A stretch of DNA of 48,466 bases from SZUA-370 sp034003955 (lineage in GTDB: Bacteria; Spirochaetota; Spirochaetia; Treponematales; UBA12059). Both the position numbers and the translations under genes were made by a program. Position 1 is the first letter of the stretch; the number at the start of each line of letters is the position of its first letter. The stretch spans positions 1 through 48,466 of the forward strand of contig JAVEXO010000018.1 in NCBI GenBank assembly GCA_034003955.1. Reading direction: 5' to 3'. Below, in pieces: positions 8,001 through 16,545 of this stretch. The notes under the pieces are model-generated. The model did not search any database and was not told where the DNA came from. It saw only the letters and a list, made by a program, of their open reading frames with translations.

Positions 8001-8867
8001 CTATTTAGAAAACCGGTCTATGACCAGGTTCACTTCCTCAATAAGTATTCCTGTAAAGCGTTCTATATTGTCTATTATATACTGTTGCAGGTTATGAATT
8101 CGACCAGACAACTGGGAACCGAAGGGCACTTCTATAACAACCGTCAGTCTATACCCTTGAGAATCGGAGCGTACGGTTATCTTCTGTATGCGTATGGAAT
8201 CGTCAAACTCGTCTATGCAATGTATGACCATCTGCGACAAAGCCGATTCAGATATGGCCACACGGCCTCGCTTTGAGAATTCGGGTCTAACGACTGATTT
8301 TTCGTAGAGCTTGGGCGTGGTCAGGCCTCCGGGGGCAAGGTTCCTTTGCAGGAAGACACGAACGCTGTCATAGAATATACGGGGATAGCTCCTCTTTATC
8401 TCTATGGCCGGCACAGGAATGACATGCTTTCCTTCTACCTTGCGTGCCCGAATAGCCGTATCTATCTCCTCACGGCTGGCTATGTCCTCAATCTTGATGA
8501 CCTTAGACGGAATAGGTATCTGAAGACGCTCCGCTATCTTCTTTACCATTTTTTCTGATGTACCGATTATGAGTATTTTTTTCCAGCGCGCCTTTTGCAG
8601 GGCGCGGGCCACCTCGTCACGATGCGATTTGTCATGGAAGAGGGCAGTCTTGACGGCGGCCATGTACAGCTTCTCTCGCTTGGCAGACTTGCCGGCTATT
8701 ATGGCATCACCGTTTATGAGCAGACCATCGTCAATTATCATGTCTATGCCGAATTTCTGTGCCACGAGCTTGGCACGAAAGCTCTTGCCGGTACCGCTCC
8801 CTCCTACGAGTGCAAACACGCGCACCCCCCGAATGAGCCAGAATATATTTATAAGCGATTTAAACAT
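8001..8867 (-). CDS. P-loop NTPase fused to an Asp23-like domain, function unknown
   Basis: 288 residues from the ATG at 8867, which has GAGGG 4 bases upstream. The longer upstream frame overlaps flgN on the other strand and is unlikely. A Walker A motif LVGGSGTGKS is at about residues 20-29, followed by IDMIIDDGLLINGDAII and a lysine/arginine-rich KSAKREK. A second Rossmann-like segment reads WKKILIIGTSEKMVKKIAERL. The C-terminal about 100 residues (from RVAISESAL to VNLVIDRFSK) match the pattern of Asp23/Gls24 domains, with a valine-rich strand, a helix with VQ-like spacing and a TGxxVEEVN-like end. This is a cytoplasmic ATP- or GTP-binding protein of unknown role. It is divergent from the flagellar operon and shares its promoter region. 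Confidence 0.78.
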   Translation of the reverse strand: MFKSLINIFWLIRGVRVFALVGGSGTGKSFRAKLVAQKFGIDMIIDDGLLINGDAIIAGKSAKREKLYMAAVKTALFHDKSHRDEVARALQKARWKKILIIGTSEKMVKKIAERLQIPIPSKVIKIEDIASREEIDTAIRARKVEGKHVIPVPAIEIKRSYPRIFYDSVRVFLQRNLAPGGLTTPKLYEKSVVRPEFSKRGRVAISESALSQMVIHCIDEFDDSIRIQKITVRSDSQGYRLTVVIEVPFGSQLSGRIHNLQQYIIDNIERFTGILIEEVNLVIDRFSK

Positions 8868-8940
8868 CGATCCCTCAAGGCGCAGCATGGCATTAAACCG
8901 CGCATACCTACGTATTCCGCCCATCTCGGCCGGTTTATCT

Positions 8941-8969
8941 ACTATATCGGCGTAAACTCCTTGTTTCCA
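8941..8969 (-). promoter_or_regulatory. Sigma-70-type promoter candidate for the P-loop/Asp23 gene
   Basis: On the minus strand TGGAAA (8964-8969) and TATAGT (8941-8946) are separated by 17 bases. The leader to the ATG at 8867 would be about 67 bases. The elements interleave with the sigma-28-type promoter on the plus strand. Confidence 0.45.
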
Positions 8970-8979
8970 GTACCGATAA
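8953..8979 (+). promoter_or_regulatory. Sigma-28 (FliA)-type flagellar promoter upstream of flgN
   Basis: TAAACTCC (8953-8960), an 11-base spacer and ACCGATAA (8972-8979) match the flagellar sigma-28 pattern TAAAGTTT-N11-GCCGATAA, with the TAAA core and seven of eight -10 bases. A start near 8986 gives a leader of about 10 bases, so the GCGAGGG Shine-Dalgarno lies at or very near the 5' end of the transcript. Position directly before a late flagellar operon supports the call. Confidence 0.72.
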
Positions 8980-8995
8980 TGAAGCGAGGGTACAT

Positions 8996-9493
8996 ATGAA
9001 CATAGATAGCTTGATGACATTCATAGAGAGAACGGGAGAACAGGTCGCTGCTCTGGACATGTTCGTGGAAGGTCAGCGAGACGTAGCCGGAGCCGTCAGA
9101 GCCAGAAATTGGCCGGCGCTTGAGAATGCTCTGGAGCGTGCCGCAGCAGCGGCAGAGAACGTCTCTTCTACAGAGCAGGCTCGGTCCGCAGCATGGCTGG
9201 CATTTCTATACGACATGGGGCTTCCGGACGAATCGACTGTATTCAGGGCCTCACTCGCCCTGCCTGTCGAATTCCGCTCGACACTCAATGATGCGTACCG
9301 TTCCCTCAGGCTATCGGCCATGCGTGCACGCATAGAGAATGACGCCCTGTCGGGCTTCGTGGGCAGCGCAGCCGAGACCCTGCGAGAAGCCATGGAAGCG
9401 CTCTTCCCCGAGCGCAAGTGTCGTACCTACGGCAAGACCGGCCGGACACGGCATGTCGAGGCCGGTGCGATGATACTGGATACAGCCCTCTAA
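8996..9493 (+). CDS. flgN: FlgN-like flagellar export chaperone
   Basis: 165 residues, ATG with GAGGG six bases upstream. The protein is largely helical with an alanine-rich middle and ends in PERKCRTYGKTGRTRHVEAG, close to the FlgN pattern PxRKGxxYxxxG near the C-terminus. FlgN binds the hook-filament junction proteins FlgK and FlgL in the cytoplasm and hands them to the flagellar type III export gate. Immediate position before flgK and flgL supports the call, since sequence similarity in this family is weak. A sigma-28-type promoter precedes it. Confidence 0.82.
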   Translation: MNIDSLMTFIERTGEQVAALDMFVEGQRDVAGAVRARNWPALENALERAAAAAENVSSTEQARSAAWLAFLYDMGLPDESTVFRASLALPVEFRSTLNDAYRSLRLSAMRARIENDALSGFVGSAAETLREAMEALFPERKCRTYGKTGRTRHVEAGAMILDTAL

Positions 9494-9504
9494 AGGAGGC
9501 CAAT

Positions 9505-11379
9505 GTGCAATCGACGTTTGCGGGCATAGAGATAGGAAAGCGCGGCCTCGTGGCGCATAACCAAGGCTTGACCACCATAGGCCACAACATGACCAACGCC
9601 GCAACCGAGGGCTATTCGCGCCAAAGAGTCGAGCTGGGCACCATGGAGCCGCTGTATGCGCCCCATCTTAACCGCGAGGAGACGCCTGGTCAGATAGGCC
9701 AGGGTGTTGTAGCCATCAGGATAGAGCGCATGCGTGATGAGCTCCTGGATAAACGCATAGTCGCGCAGCAAGGCGGACTAGGATACTGGGACTCAAGAGA
9801 CAAGTATCTCAAGCTACTCGAGCAGATACATAACGAGCCAACAGAGGTCTCTACACGAACCCAGATGGATAAATTCTGGGACGCATGGCAGGAATTATCG
9901 CTCCACCCATCGGAACTGGCTCCTCGCGAGGCAGTCGTCCAGCGTGGACGCACGCTCATAGACTCCATACACGAACAGTACCGGCGCCTGTCTACGACGC
10001 GAGACATGGTGCAGGAAGACATAGAGATATCGGCGTCACAGGCTAATGACCTTTCAAGGCAGATAGCCGCCCTCAACGAAGAGATCATCAAGTCAGAAGC
10101 CATGGGCGACAATCCAAACGACCTCTATGACCGCCGCGATCTGCTCGTAGAGAAACTGGGCAAGATAGTACCAGTATCGGTAGACCGTAGGGATCCAGAC
10201 GAGTTCATGGTGCACATAGACGGCCACATACTCGTGCAAGGAAAGATTGCCCGCGGCTTTACCATGTCTACAGGAGCGGAGTCTGGCGGGTATCCACGCG
10301 TTCTGTGGGCCGACACGGGCTCCGAGGCAATCATAAAGAGTGGCAGCCTCGGCGCCATGCTGGAGATGCGGGATGTCGATATAAAGGAAGAAATAGCTTC
10401 CCTGGACACGATGACCCTCACATTTACCGACCTGGTCAACGAGGTACACCGCTCGGCCTATGGCCTCAACGGCAAGACAGGTGTGGATTTCTTTACCGAG
10501 CTGCCCAGCGTCAACAACATAGCCGGCAACTACGACCGTAATGGTGACGGAGCATACGACCACAGCTACATCTACAGGCTGACAGGCAGCAACGCCCTCG
10601 ATGCCCAGGAGCAGCTTGGCCTGTCAGGCATCGTGCGCCTCTCTGGCCCCAAGGGCCTTGTAGACATAGAATACCGACCTACCGACACGGTAGGGGACCT
10701 TGTCCGTCGCATAAACGATTCAGGCGCCGACGTCACCGCGAGGCTCACGGCGACTGGCACCTTGCAACTGCGAGCCAAGACCAGTTCAGACGGCGATAGC
10801 CCTGACTTCGTCATTCGCCATGTTGAAGACTCAGGCGAATTCCTTTCCGGGTATTCAGGACTCCTTTCCAGATCTGGCGAAGACGGGGCATACACGTGGG
10901 ACCAGGCCGATGCCGTCACGAGTCTGCGCGGTGGCGTAGACTACGCCGTGGCACCACTGGCCCACCCCTCTGGATGGATAGAGGTGTCACAGGCCGTGTC
11001 CAGCGACCTAACGAGCGTGGCTGCCGGCTTTGGCTCCAATGGGCGGCCGGCCGAGTCAGGTGACGGCAGTGCCGCACTAGCCATGGCTCGCCTCCGCACC
11101 GCACCCGTGATGGTAGGCTCACAGAAGACATTCGACGATTACTTCGCAGACGCCGTGGCCAGCGTCGGGCTCAAAGGCGAGCGTGCCGGCCGCATGGCTG
11201 AGACGCAGTCTCGCATAGTTAAGAACCTCACTGATACGAGGCAGTCTATATCGGGCGTCAACCTAGACGAGGAACTTTCCAACATGATCAAGTTCCAGCA
11301 CGGTTACGCCGCCGCGGCCAAGTTCATAGCCCAGATGGATTCCATGCTCGATACCATCATCAACCGTATGGGTATCTAG
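9505..11379 (+). CDS. flgK: Flagellar hook-associated protein 1, FlgK
   Basis: 624 residues from the GTG at 9505, chosen because AAAGGAGG ends five bases before it and it yields the normal FlgK N-terminus. A longer frame from 9418 overlaps flgN. The start STFAGIEIGKRGL, then TTIGHNMTNAATEGYSRQRVEL, is the conserved flagellar rod/hook N-terminal helix with the ANxxTxGYSR signature. The C-terminus SGVNLDEELSNMIKFQHGYAAAAKFI is the matching FlgK C-terminal coil. FlgK forms the first junction zone between hook and the periplasmic filament of spirochaetes. Codon use is striking: in roughly the first 300 codons 18 of 23 isoleucines are ATA. Confidence 0.96.
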   Translation: MQSTFAGIEIGKRGLVAHNQGLTTIGHNMTNAATEGYSRQRVELGTMEPLYAPHLNREETPGQIGQGVVAIRIERMRDELLDKRIVAQQGGLGYWDSRDKYLKLLEQIHNEPTEVSTRTQMDKFWDAWQELSLHPSELAPREAVVQRGRTLIDSIHEQYRRLSTTRDMVQEDIEISASQANDLSRQIAALNEEIIKSEAMGDNPNDLYDRRDLLVEKLGKIVPVSVDRRDPDEFMVHIDGHILVQGKIARGFTMSTGAESGGYPRVLWADTGSEAIIKSGSLGAMLEMRDVDIKEEIASLDTMTLTFTDLVNEVHRSAYGLNGKTGVDFFTELPSVNNIAGNYDRNGDGAYDHSYIYRLTGSNALDAQEQLGLSGIVRLSGPKGLVDIEYRPTDTVGDLVRRINDSGADVTARLTATGTLQLRAKTSSDGDSPDFVIRHVEDSGEFLSGYSGLLSRSGEDGAYTWDQADAVTSLRGGVDYAVAPLAHPSGWIEVSQAVSSDLTSVAAGFGSNGRPAESGDGSAALAMARLRTAPVMVGSQKTFDDYFADAVASVGLKGERAGRMAETQSRIVKNLTDTRQSISGVNLDEELSNMIKFQHGYAAAAKFIAQMDSMLDTIINRMGI

Positions 11380-11398
11380 TCGTGCTTAGGAGGGTTTA

Positions 11399-12640
11399 AT
11401 GCGCAGAGTAAGTTCTGATTTCATGAATAACGATATGCAGTACTGGCTACGCCGCAACGAGGACAACATGGCTTCAATGCAATCCAGGTTGTCACGCCAG
11501 GAACGGATAGAAAGCCCGCGTGACGACCCCATGGCCGCGGCCAGGGCCGTTCGTTACGAATCGTTCGTGGGCCGCCTGGCTCGCTATGAGCAAAACGTTC
11601 TCTATACCAAGGACCGCGCCAACATAGCAGAAGGCTACATGCGCCAGTCACAGGATATAATGCAGAGGGTCAGGGAACTGGCCATAACGGGAGCGACGGG
11701 AACCTTTACAAAGGAAGATACCGCCGCCATAGCCGTAGAGGTGGATCAGCTCCTCGCTGAACTCGTCAGTCTCGGTAATGCGCGCGGGCCGGACGGAGAT
11801 TTCCTGTTTGCAGGCGACAAGGCCAAGACGGAACCATTCCGCATAGTCCAGGGATACTCGGAAGGATCTGGTGGCGCGGCCACCATAGGCGTCGACTATC
11901 TGGGAGGCGTAGGCACGCCAAAGGCCGAGATAGCCGAGGCATCCTATCTACCCATGAACCTGCCAGGGGACGCCATATTCTGGTCTGAACGCCAAAGGAT
12001 AGCCTCAGCTGCCGATGCCTCTACGTACCGCGTGATGAATGATTCAAGCCTGATGGTAGACGGCCAGAGCATAGCACTCAAGCCCGGTGACACGATCCAG
12101 GCGATAATAGCAAAGATAAACGACTCTGGCGCGGCGCTGAAGGCATCTCTCGACCCGGCCAGGAACTCTCTTGTCTTAGAGGCAAACGATGCGCATCGCA
12201 TCAGGCTTGAGGATGGCATGGGCGGCAGGGTCCTGGCCGATCTTGGCATACTGTCGGGATCGGGCATTCCATCTGATTACGCGACCACAGCCCGTGTGTC
12301 GGGAGGATCTCTGTTCGACTCAGTCATATCGTTACGCGATGCCCTGCGCAAGGGCGACTTCATAGACATAGGTGGCAGGGTTCTGGCAAGCATAGACGCA
12401 GGCATGGATAACATGGGCCGCCGTCTCGCCGAGGCCGGAGCCATGGTGGAGCGCCTGGACATGGCTGCGCTCAGGCTCAACAGAGAGATTCCAGACGTTA
12501 CAAGGCTCCTGGCAGCCGAGAAAGACCTCGACATGACACAGGCCATAACAGACTTCAAGATGATGGAATACGCCCACACCGCGACCCTCCAGATGGCCGG
12601 GCGCGTCTTACCTAAGTCTCTTCTTGACTTCTTGCGATGA
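11399..12640 (+). CDS. flgL: Flagellar hook-associated protein 3, FlgL
   Basis: 413 residues, ATG preceded by AGGAGGG at a good distance, 19 bases after the flgK stop. The N-terminus MRRVSSDFMNNDMQYWLRRNEDNMASMQSRLS and IESPRDDPMAAARAVRYES are flagellin-like D0/D1 helices, and the C-terminus has LNREIPDVTRLLAAEKDLDMTQAITDFKMMEYAHTATLQ. The central domain (about 130-310) is longer than in enteric FlgL but similar to other spirochaetes. FlgL makes the second junction zone below the flagellin filament and is exported with FlgN help. Confidence 0.95.
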   Translation: MRRVSSDFMNNDMQYWLRRNEDNMASMQSRLSRQERIESPRDDPMAAARAVRYESFVGRLARYEQNVLYTKDRANIAEGYMRQSQDIMQRVRELAITGATGTFTKEDTAAIAVEVDQLLAELVSLGNARGPDGDFLFAGDKAKTEPFRIVQGYSEGSGGAATIGVDYLGGVGTPKAEIAEASYLPMNLPGDAIFWSERQRIASAADASTYRVMNDSSLMVDGQSIALKPGDTIQAIIAKINDSGAALKASLDPARNSLVLEANDAHRIRLEDGMGGRVLADLGILSGSGIPSDYATTARVSGGSLFDSVISLRDALRKGDFIDIGGRVLASIDAGMDNMGRRLAEAGAMVERLDMAALRLNREIPDVTRLLAAEKDLDMTQAITDFKMMEYAHTATLQMAGRVLPKSLLDFLR

Positions 12641-12662
12641 TTAGGGCAGATTGGGCGGCGAT

Positions 12663-13103
12663 ATGAGGATACAGACAAAGATACTGGGCGAACTAGACAT
12701 CGACGAACGCCAGATACTGAATTTCCCGGACGGCCTCATAGGCTTCAAGAAATTCACTTCATACGCGCTGCTCGACGCACCGCAGAAGCCATACTTCTTC
12801 CTGCAGTCAACAGAACTGGCAGAACTTGGCTTCATACTCCTGGACCCCTTCCTCTTCAGGCCCGACTACTCGGTGGACGCGGCCGACGAGGCAATGGTTG
12901 GTCTCGGCGTCGAGGGACCAGAGGACGCGCTGGTACTGTCACTCGTTACCGTGCCTCCCAACGGTGGCCCGATAACGGCCAACCTCATGGGCCCGCTCGT
13001 CATAGGCCGCAAGGCAAGACGCGGCGCGCAGATAGTGCTGAGCGATCCCCGCTGGCAAACAAAGCACGACGTGATGGCGGAACTAGCCGCCTCCAGGAAA
13101 TAG
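12663..13103 (+). CDS. fliW: Flagellar assembly factor FliW
   Basis: 146 residues from the ATG at 12663. A TTG at 12651 gives four more residues but no better Shine-Dalgarno. The signature ILNFPDGLIGFKKFTSYALLD with PYFFLQSTELAELGFILLDPFLF is typical of FliW. FliW binds flagellin and, when flagellin is exported, instead binds CsrA and relieves CsrA repression of flagellin translation. The adjacent csrA, four bases downstream, makes the pair complete. Confidence 0.95.
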   Translation: MRIQTKILGELDIDERQILNFPDGLIGFKKFTSYALLDAPQKPYFFLQSTELAELGFILLDPFLFRPDYSVDAADEAMVGLGVEGPEDALVLSLVTVPPNGGPITANLMGPLVIGRKARRGAQIVLSDPRWQTKHDVMAELAASRK

Positions 13104-13107
13104 CGCG

Positions 13108-13326
13108 ATGCTCATACTGTCGCGAAAGCTCAATGAGAAGATCGTCATAGGCGATGGTATAATAGTATCCATAATGGAAATTCGTGGCGACCAGGTGAAG
13201 CTTGGCATAGACGCGCCTAAGACCGTCAAGGTCTTCAGGCAGGAAGTGTACGACGCCATACAGGCAGAGAACCAACTGGCAGCCGAGTCTACGCTTACAT
13301 TACCAGCCATCGACATCCAGAAATAA
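13108..13326 (+). CDS. csrA: Carbon storage regulator CsrA
   Basis: 72 residues, beginning MLILSRKLNEKIVIGDGIIVSIMEIRGDQVKLGIDAPK, the canonical CsrA dimer fold with the RNA-binding strand-1 LSRK and VFRQEVYDAI. The C-terminal tail (about residues 56-72) is longer than enteric CsrA but common in FliW-regulated versions. It binds GGA motifs in mRNA leaders and represses translation, with flagellin the expected main target in spirochaetes. It is translationally close to fliW (4-base gap). Confidence 0.97.
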   Translation: MLILSRKLNEKIVIGDGIIVSIMEIRGDQVKLGIDAPKTVKVFRQEVYDAIQAENQLAAESTLTLPAIDIQK

Positions 13327-13369
13327 GCCCTGCCAGCCACCCAAACCCATCGGCCCCCCGGAGGCTCTC

Positions 13370-15271
13370 ATGTTTACGCATCCACGTACCGGCTTTGACA
13401 TCGGCGATCCCTACATCAACCCCCTGGACAAAAGACCCTCCCCATCCGAGGCTCGCGCCTTCTTCGACAGTCTGATACTTTCAGCCTCGGGCTGGAGAGG
13501 CGTGTTCGGCTCCAGTGATGACGACATGGGAGAGAGCATTACTGCTGCCAAGGCCTACGCTGCAGCCAGGATGGCCTCTGTGTTTGCCGGCTTCCTCACG
13601 GAGACCATACAGAAGCCTATTCTTGCCTTAGGCATAGACTCAAGGCCAACAGGCCCCGCCATAGCCGATGTGATGGCAAGAGTCTTCCTTGCCAGGGGCC
13701 TTGAGCTCAGGTACGCCTTCATCAGCGCCGCCCCTGAGATAATGGCCTGGACGCGGCGAGCAGGTGCATTGGAAACGGGCAATCCCGACAGGCTTGACGC
13801 CTTCTGCTATATTTCGGCTAGCCATAACCCGCCAGGGCACAACGGCGTCAAATTCGGCATGACAGACGGTGGAGTTTTGCCCGCCTCAGTGACAAAGCGG
13901 CTCATAGCCACCCTCAAGGATGGAGCCTGCGAGAGCCATGACATAGATGCGATGGCCGAGCTCGTCGAATCCGTCCCAGCACAGACTGTCGCGGCTCTGT
14001 ACTCGGCCTGTGGAGCGGCTAAACGCAGGGCCATATCAGAGTACACCCTCTTCGCACGGGAGGTCACAGGAGCGTCAGCCGACATGCCCACCCAGGAGCA
14101 GGAATTAGGGGAACTCGAGGCAGCCATAGGCCTTCGTGGCGCCGGCGTCGTAGCGGAGATGAACGGCTCGGCTCGCTGCCTCTCGATAGACGAAGACTTC
14201 CTTTCAGGCTTAGGCGTATCGGCGCTGATGCTTAACGCAGAACCCAGGCGCTTCGCCCATCGCATCGTTCCAGAAGGCGAATCACTGGAGCCCTGCAGGC
14301 TGGCTCTCCAGGAAGCCAGGACGAGTGACCCTTCATTCTGTTTAGGCTATGTCCCCGACTGTGATGGCGACCGTGGCAACATAGTCTACTGGAATGATGA
14401 TGAGGGAGAGGCCAGGGCACTCGAGGCTCAGGACACCTTCTCCCTGGCTGTACTGGCCGAACTGGCCTCAATGTCCAGCCGAGCCATACGGCGAGGCGAG
14501 ATGCCAGCCAGGATGGCAGTGGCCTGCAACGATGCGACGAGCCTTCGCATAGATGCCATAGCCAGGGCCTTCGGTGCTGACGTGTTTCGCTCCGAGACCG
14601 GTGAGGCCAATGTCGTAGGGCTCGCAAGATCTCTCCGGGAACAGGGTTTCCTTGTTCGTGTGTTGGGAGAGGGCTCAAATGGTGGCGTCATCACCCACCC
14701 CGCAGGTGTTAGAGATCCTCTCAACACGATTAGTGCCATACTAAAGCTTTTGTACCTACGAGATACCGATGAAGCGCCAGGTCCCTTCCACCTATGGCTT
14801 GAGCGTTCAGGACAGGGTTCTAGCTATAGAGATGACTTTAGCCTCGCCGACGTTCTGACAAGCCTACCCCGTTTTACCACCACCAGCGTCTTCGAGGACA
14901 GGGCCGCCTTGCGCGTACGCTCTACTGACCATACAGCCCTCAAGAATGCCTACGAAGCAATCTTTAAAACCCGATGGCCAGAGATGGCTCGTAAACTGGA
15001 ACCTGTCTATGGCAGGCTCTCCTGGAAGGCATTCGCCAGCTCCGGCCTTTGGGAGCGCAAACTTACGGGGCCCTTCGGAAACTCCGGATCAGGTGGGCTC
15101 AAGATATCGCTCTTCAACGAGACAGGAGATAACGTCGCCTTCCTATGGATGCGCGGGTCGGGCACCGAGCCAGTCTTCCGCATCATGGCCGACGTGCGTG
15201 GCGAAGACCTGGAGTCTATTCTCCTCGACTTTCATGCGACAATCGTAAGAGAAGCGGACACACTTGCTTAA
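13370..15271 (+). CDS. Phosphohexomutase (phosphoglucomutase/phosphomannomutase family)
   Basis: 633 residues, ATG with GGAGG seven bases upstream. It interconverts hexose 1- and 6-phosphates in the cytoplasm. All four family landmarks are visible: the phosphoserine loop SASHNPPGHNGVKFG (serine about 151), the metal loop PDCDGDRGN (about 328-336), a sugar-binding loop GEGSNGGVI replacing the more common GEXSGG, and the phosphate-binding RGSGTEPVFRIMAD near the C-terminus. The protein is longer than the usual 450-580 residues, with insertions in the middle (about 180-250). Substrate preference cannot be read from the sequence. It lies 43 bases after csrA; galU elsewhere in the window could use its glucose-1-phosphate product. 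Confidence 0.9.
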   Translation: MFTHPRTGFDIGDPYINPLDKRPSPSEARAFFDSLILSASGWRGVFGSSDDDMGESITAAKAYAAARMASVFAGFLTETIQKPILALGIDSRPTGPAIADVMARVFLARGLELRYAFISAAPEIMAWTRRAGALETGNPDRLDAFCYISASHNPPGHNGVKFGMTDGGVLPASVTKRLIATLKDGACESHDIDAMAELVESVPAQTVAALYSACGAAKRRAISEYTLFAREVTGASADMPTQEQELGELEAAIGLRGAGVVAEMNGSARCLSIDEDFLSGLGVSALMLNAEPRRFAHRIVPEGESLEPCRLALQEARTSDPSFCLGYVPDCDGDRGNIVYWNDDEGEARALEAQDTFSLAVLAELASMSSRAIRRGEMPARMAVACNDATSLRIDAIARAFGADVFRSETGEANVVGLARSLREQGFLVRVLGEGSNGGVITHPAGVRDPLNTISAILKLLYLRDTDEAPGPFHLWLERSGQGSSYRDDFSLADVLTSLPRFTTTSVFEDRAALRVRSTDHTALKNAYEAIFKTRWPEMARKLEPVYGRLSWKAFASSGLWERKLTGPFGNSGSGGLKISLFNETGDNVAFLWMRGSGTEPVFRIMADVRGEDLESILLDFHATIVREADTLA

Positions 15272-15322
15272 TAACGCAAGAAGCGCTATTATCCGCGACG
15301 TATTATCAGGGAGGGGATTTCA

Positions 15323-15931
15323 ATGGGCGTTCGTGGCGAGCTCTTTTCAACACGCATTTCGTGCGACGGCAGGACATACTTTTTTAACGTCAAGGAGAAT
15401 CGCACGGGCGATCTATTCCTTACGGTCGTCGAGAGCAAACCTACAGAGACTGGCGACTTCGACAGGCGTTCTATAGTAATCTTCCAGGACAACGCCGACG
15501 AATTCGTCAAGGCCTTCCAGAAGTCTCTAGAAGTGATGAAGGAAGCCGCTCCATCTGATAGAACCAAGCCCCCCCGTACCCGTAAGGAAGGCATGGCCCC
15601 CCGCGACGATGGCCGAGAGACAAGCCACCGGCTTTCTGACGACGAACGACCCCGACACTATATAGATACAGGCAAACCCCGCGGCCCCAGGCCTGCTCGC
15701 GACGATGATCGTCCTTCCTCTGTGAGGCGAGACATAGACAGGGCTACAGGGCGAACATCCACGGGTCCCAATGATGATAGACGATCAAGCGCCGACAGGA
15801 AACCGGCGGGCGGCAAGGGACGGGTACTCAGGGTTAAACCCAAGACAAGCATTCCCCCGGCTAAAGCAGAGCCCAAGGCAAAGCCCAGACGCATGACCGT
15901 CAAGAAGGCAAGCCCCAAGGACGACCAATAG
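15323..15931 (+). CDS. PUR-domain nucleic-acid-binding protein (BpuR/DUF3276 type) with basic tail
   Basis: 202 residues, ATG with GGGAGGGG upstream. The first about 75 residues, MGVRGELFSTRI then RTYFFNVKENRTGDLFLTVVESK and a region ending DEFVKAFQKSLEVM, match the bacterial PUR-alpha-like domain best known as Borrelia BpuR, which binds DNA and RNA. The remaining about 125 residues are low complexity: first Asp/Arg/Pro-rich, then Lys/Pro/Ala-rich ending PKAKPRRMTVKKASPKDDQ. They are predicted disordered and strongly charged. This tail is far longer than in BpuR as I remember it. The family role is inferred to be gene or RNA regulation. It is convergent with rnhB, 8 bases away. Confidence 0.88.
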   Translation: MGVRGELFSTRISCDGRTYFFNVKENRTGDLFLTVVESKPTETGDFDRRSIVIFQDNADEFVKAFQKSLEVMKEAAPSDRTKPPRTRKEGMAPRDDGRETSHRLSDDERPRHYIDTGKPRGPRPARDDDRPSSVRRDIDRATGRTSTGPNDDRRSSADRKPAGGKGRVLRVKPKTSIPPAKAEPKAKPRRMTVKKASPKDDQ

Positions 15932-15939
15932 GCTCTAGA

Positions 15940-16545
15940 TTACTCCTTAGAAAAGTTAAAACTCATCCTCTGTATGGCTGAAGGGCCCTTAGCCCTGCAC
16001 ACGGCCCGGTGAGCGGCGGTCGGATAGCCCTTATGCCTCGCATAGCCGTATTCAGGATACAGCCAATCGTAACGCTCCATCAATCTGTCCCGTGACACCT
16101 TGGCTATTATAGACGCAGCCATGACGGCGGGTATCGAGGCGTCGGCCTTTACCATGGCCATCCTTGCACAGGGGATGTCGGGCGTTCTCGTACCATCGAC
16201 TATGACGATGTCGGCACTGTGGCCAAGACGCAGGTAGGCTCTTGTCATGGCCAGCATGGTGGCTCCCAGTATATTGAGCTCATCTATCTCCGACGGCCAA
16301 GCCCATTCGTTTGCCCAAGTAGCTTGAGTCACAATAAGCTCAAACACGGCATTCCTAGACTTTTCGCTGAGAGCCTTTGAATCATCGAGCAGCCTCAGGG
16401 GAAAACCATCAGGCAGGATTACAGCCGCGGCGGATACGGGGCCAGCAAGGGGGCCTCTACCGGCTTCATCGATTCCGCATACGATGCGGTAACAGGAGGG
16501 TTCTAGAAGCCAGCCTCCTGAAGGCTCATGCTTGCCTGTGTTCAC
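15940..16545 (-). CDS. rnhB: Ribonuclease HII
   Basis: 201 residues from a GTG at 16545 preceded by AGAGGA. It cleaves the RNA strand of RNA-DNA hybrids and removes single ribonucleotides from DNA. The active-site start VCGIDEAGRGPLAGPV (Asp and Glu), DSKALSEKSR, the third acidic residue in IVIVDGTRTP, and AASIIAKVSRDRLM are all present. The GTG overlaps the stop of the hybrid histidine kinase by four bases, so it is the last gene of a minus-strand operon with pfkA and two signalling genes, a placement that looks incidental to function. Confidence 0.96.
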   Translation of the reverse strand: MNTGKHEPSGGWLLEPSCYRIVCGIDEAGRGPLAGPVSAAAVILPDGFPLRLLDDSKALSEKSRNAVFELIVTQATWANEWAWPSEIDELNILGATMLAMTRAYLRLGHSADIVIVDGTRTPDIPCARMAMVKADASIPAVMAASIIAKVSRDRLMERYDWLYPEYGYARHKGYPTAAHRAVCRAKGPSAIQRMSFNFSKE

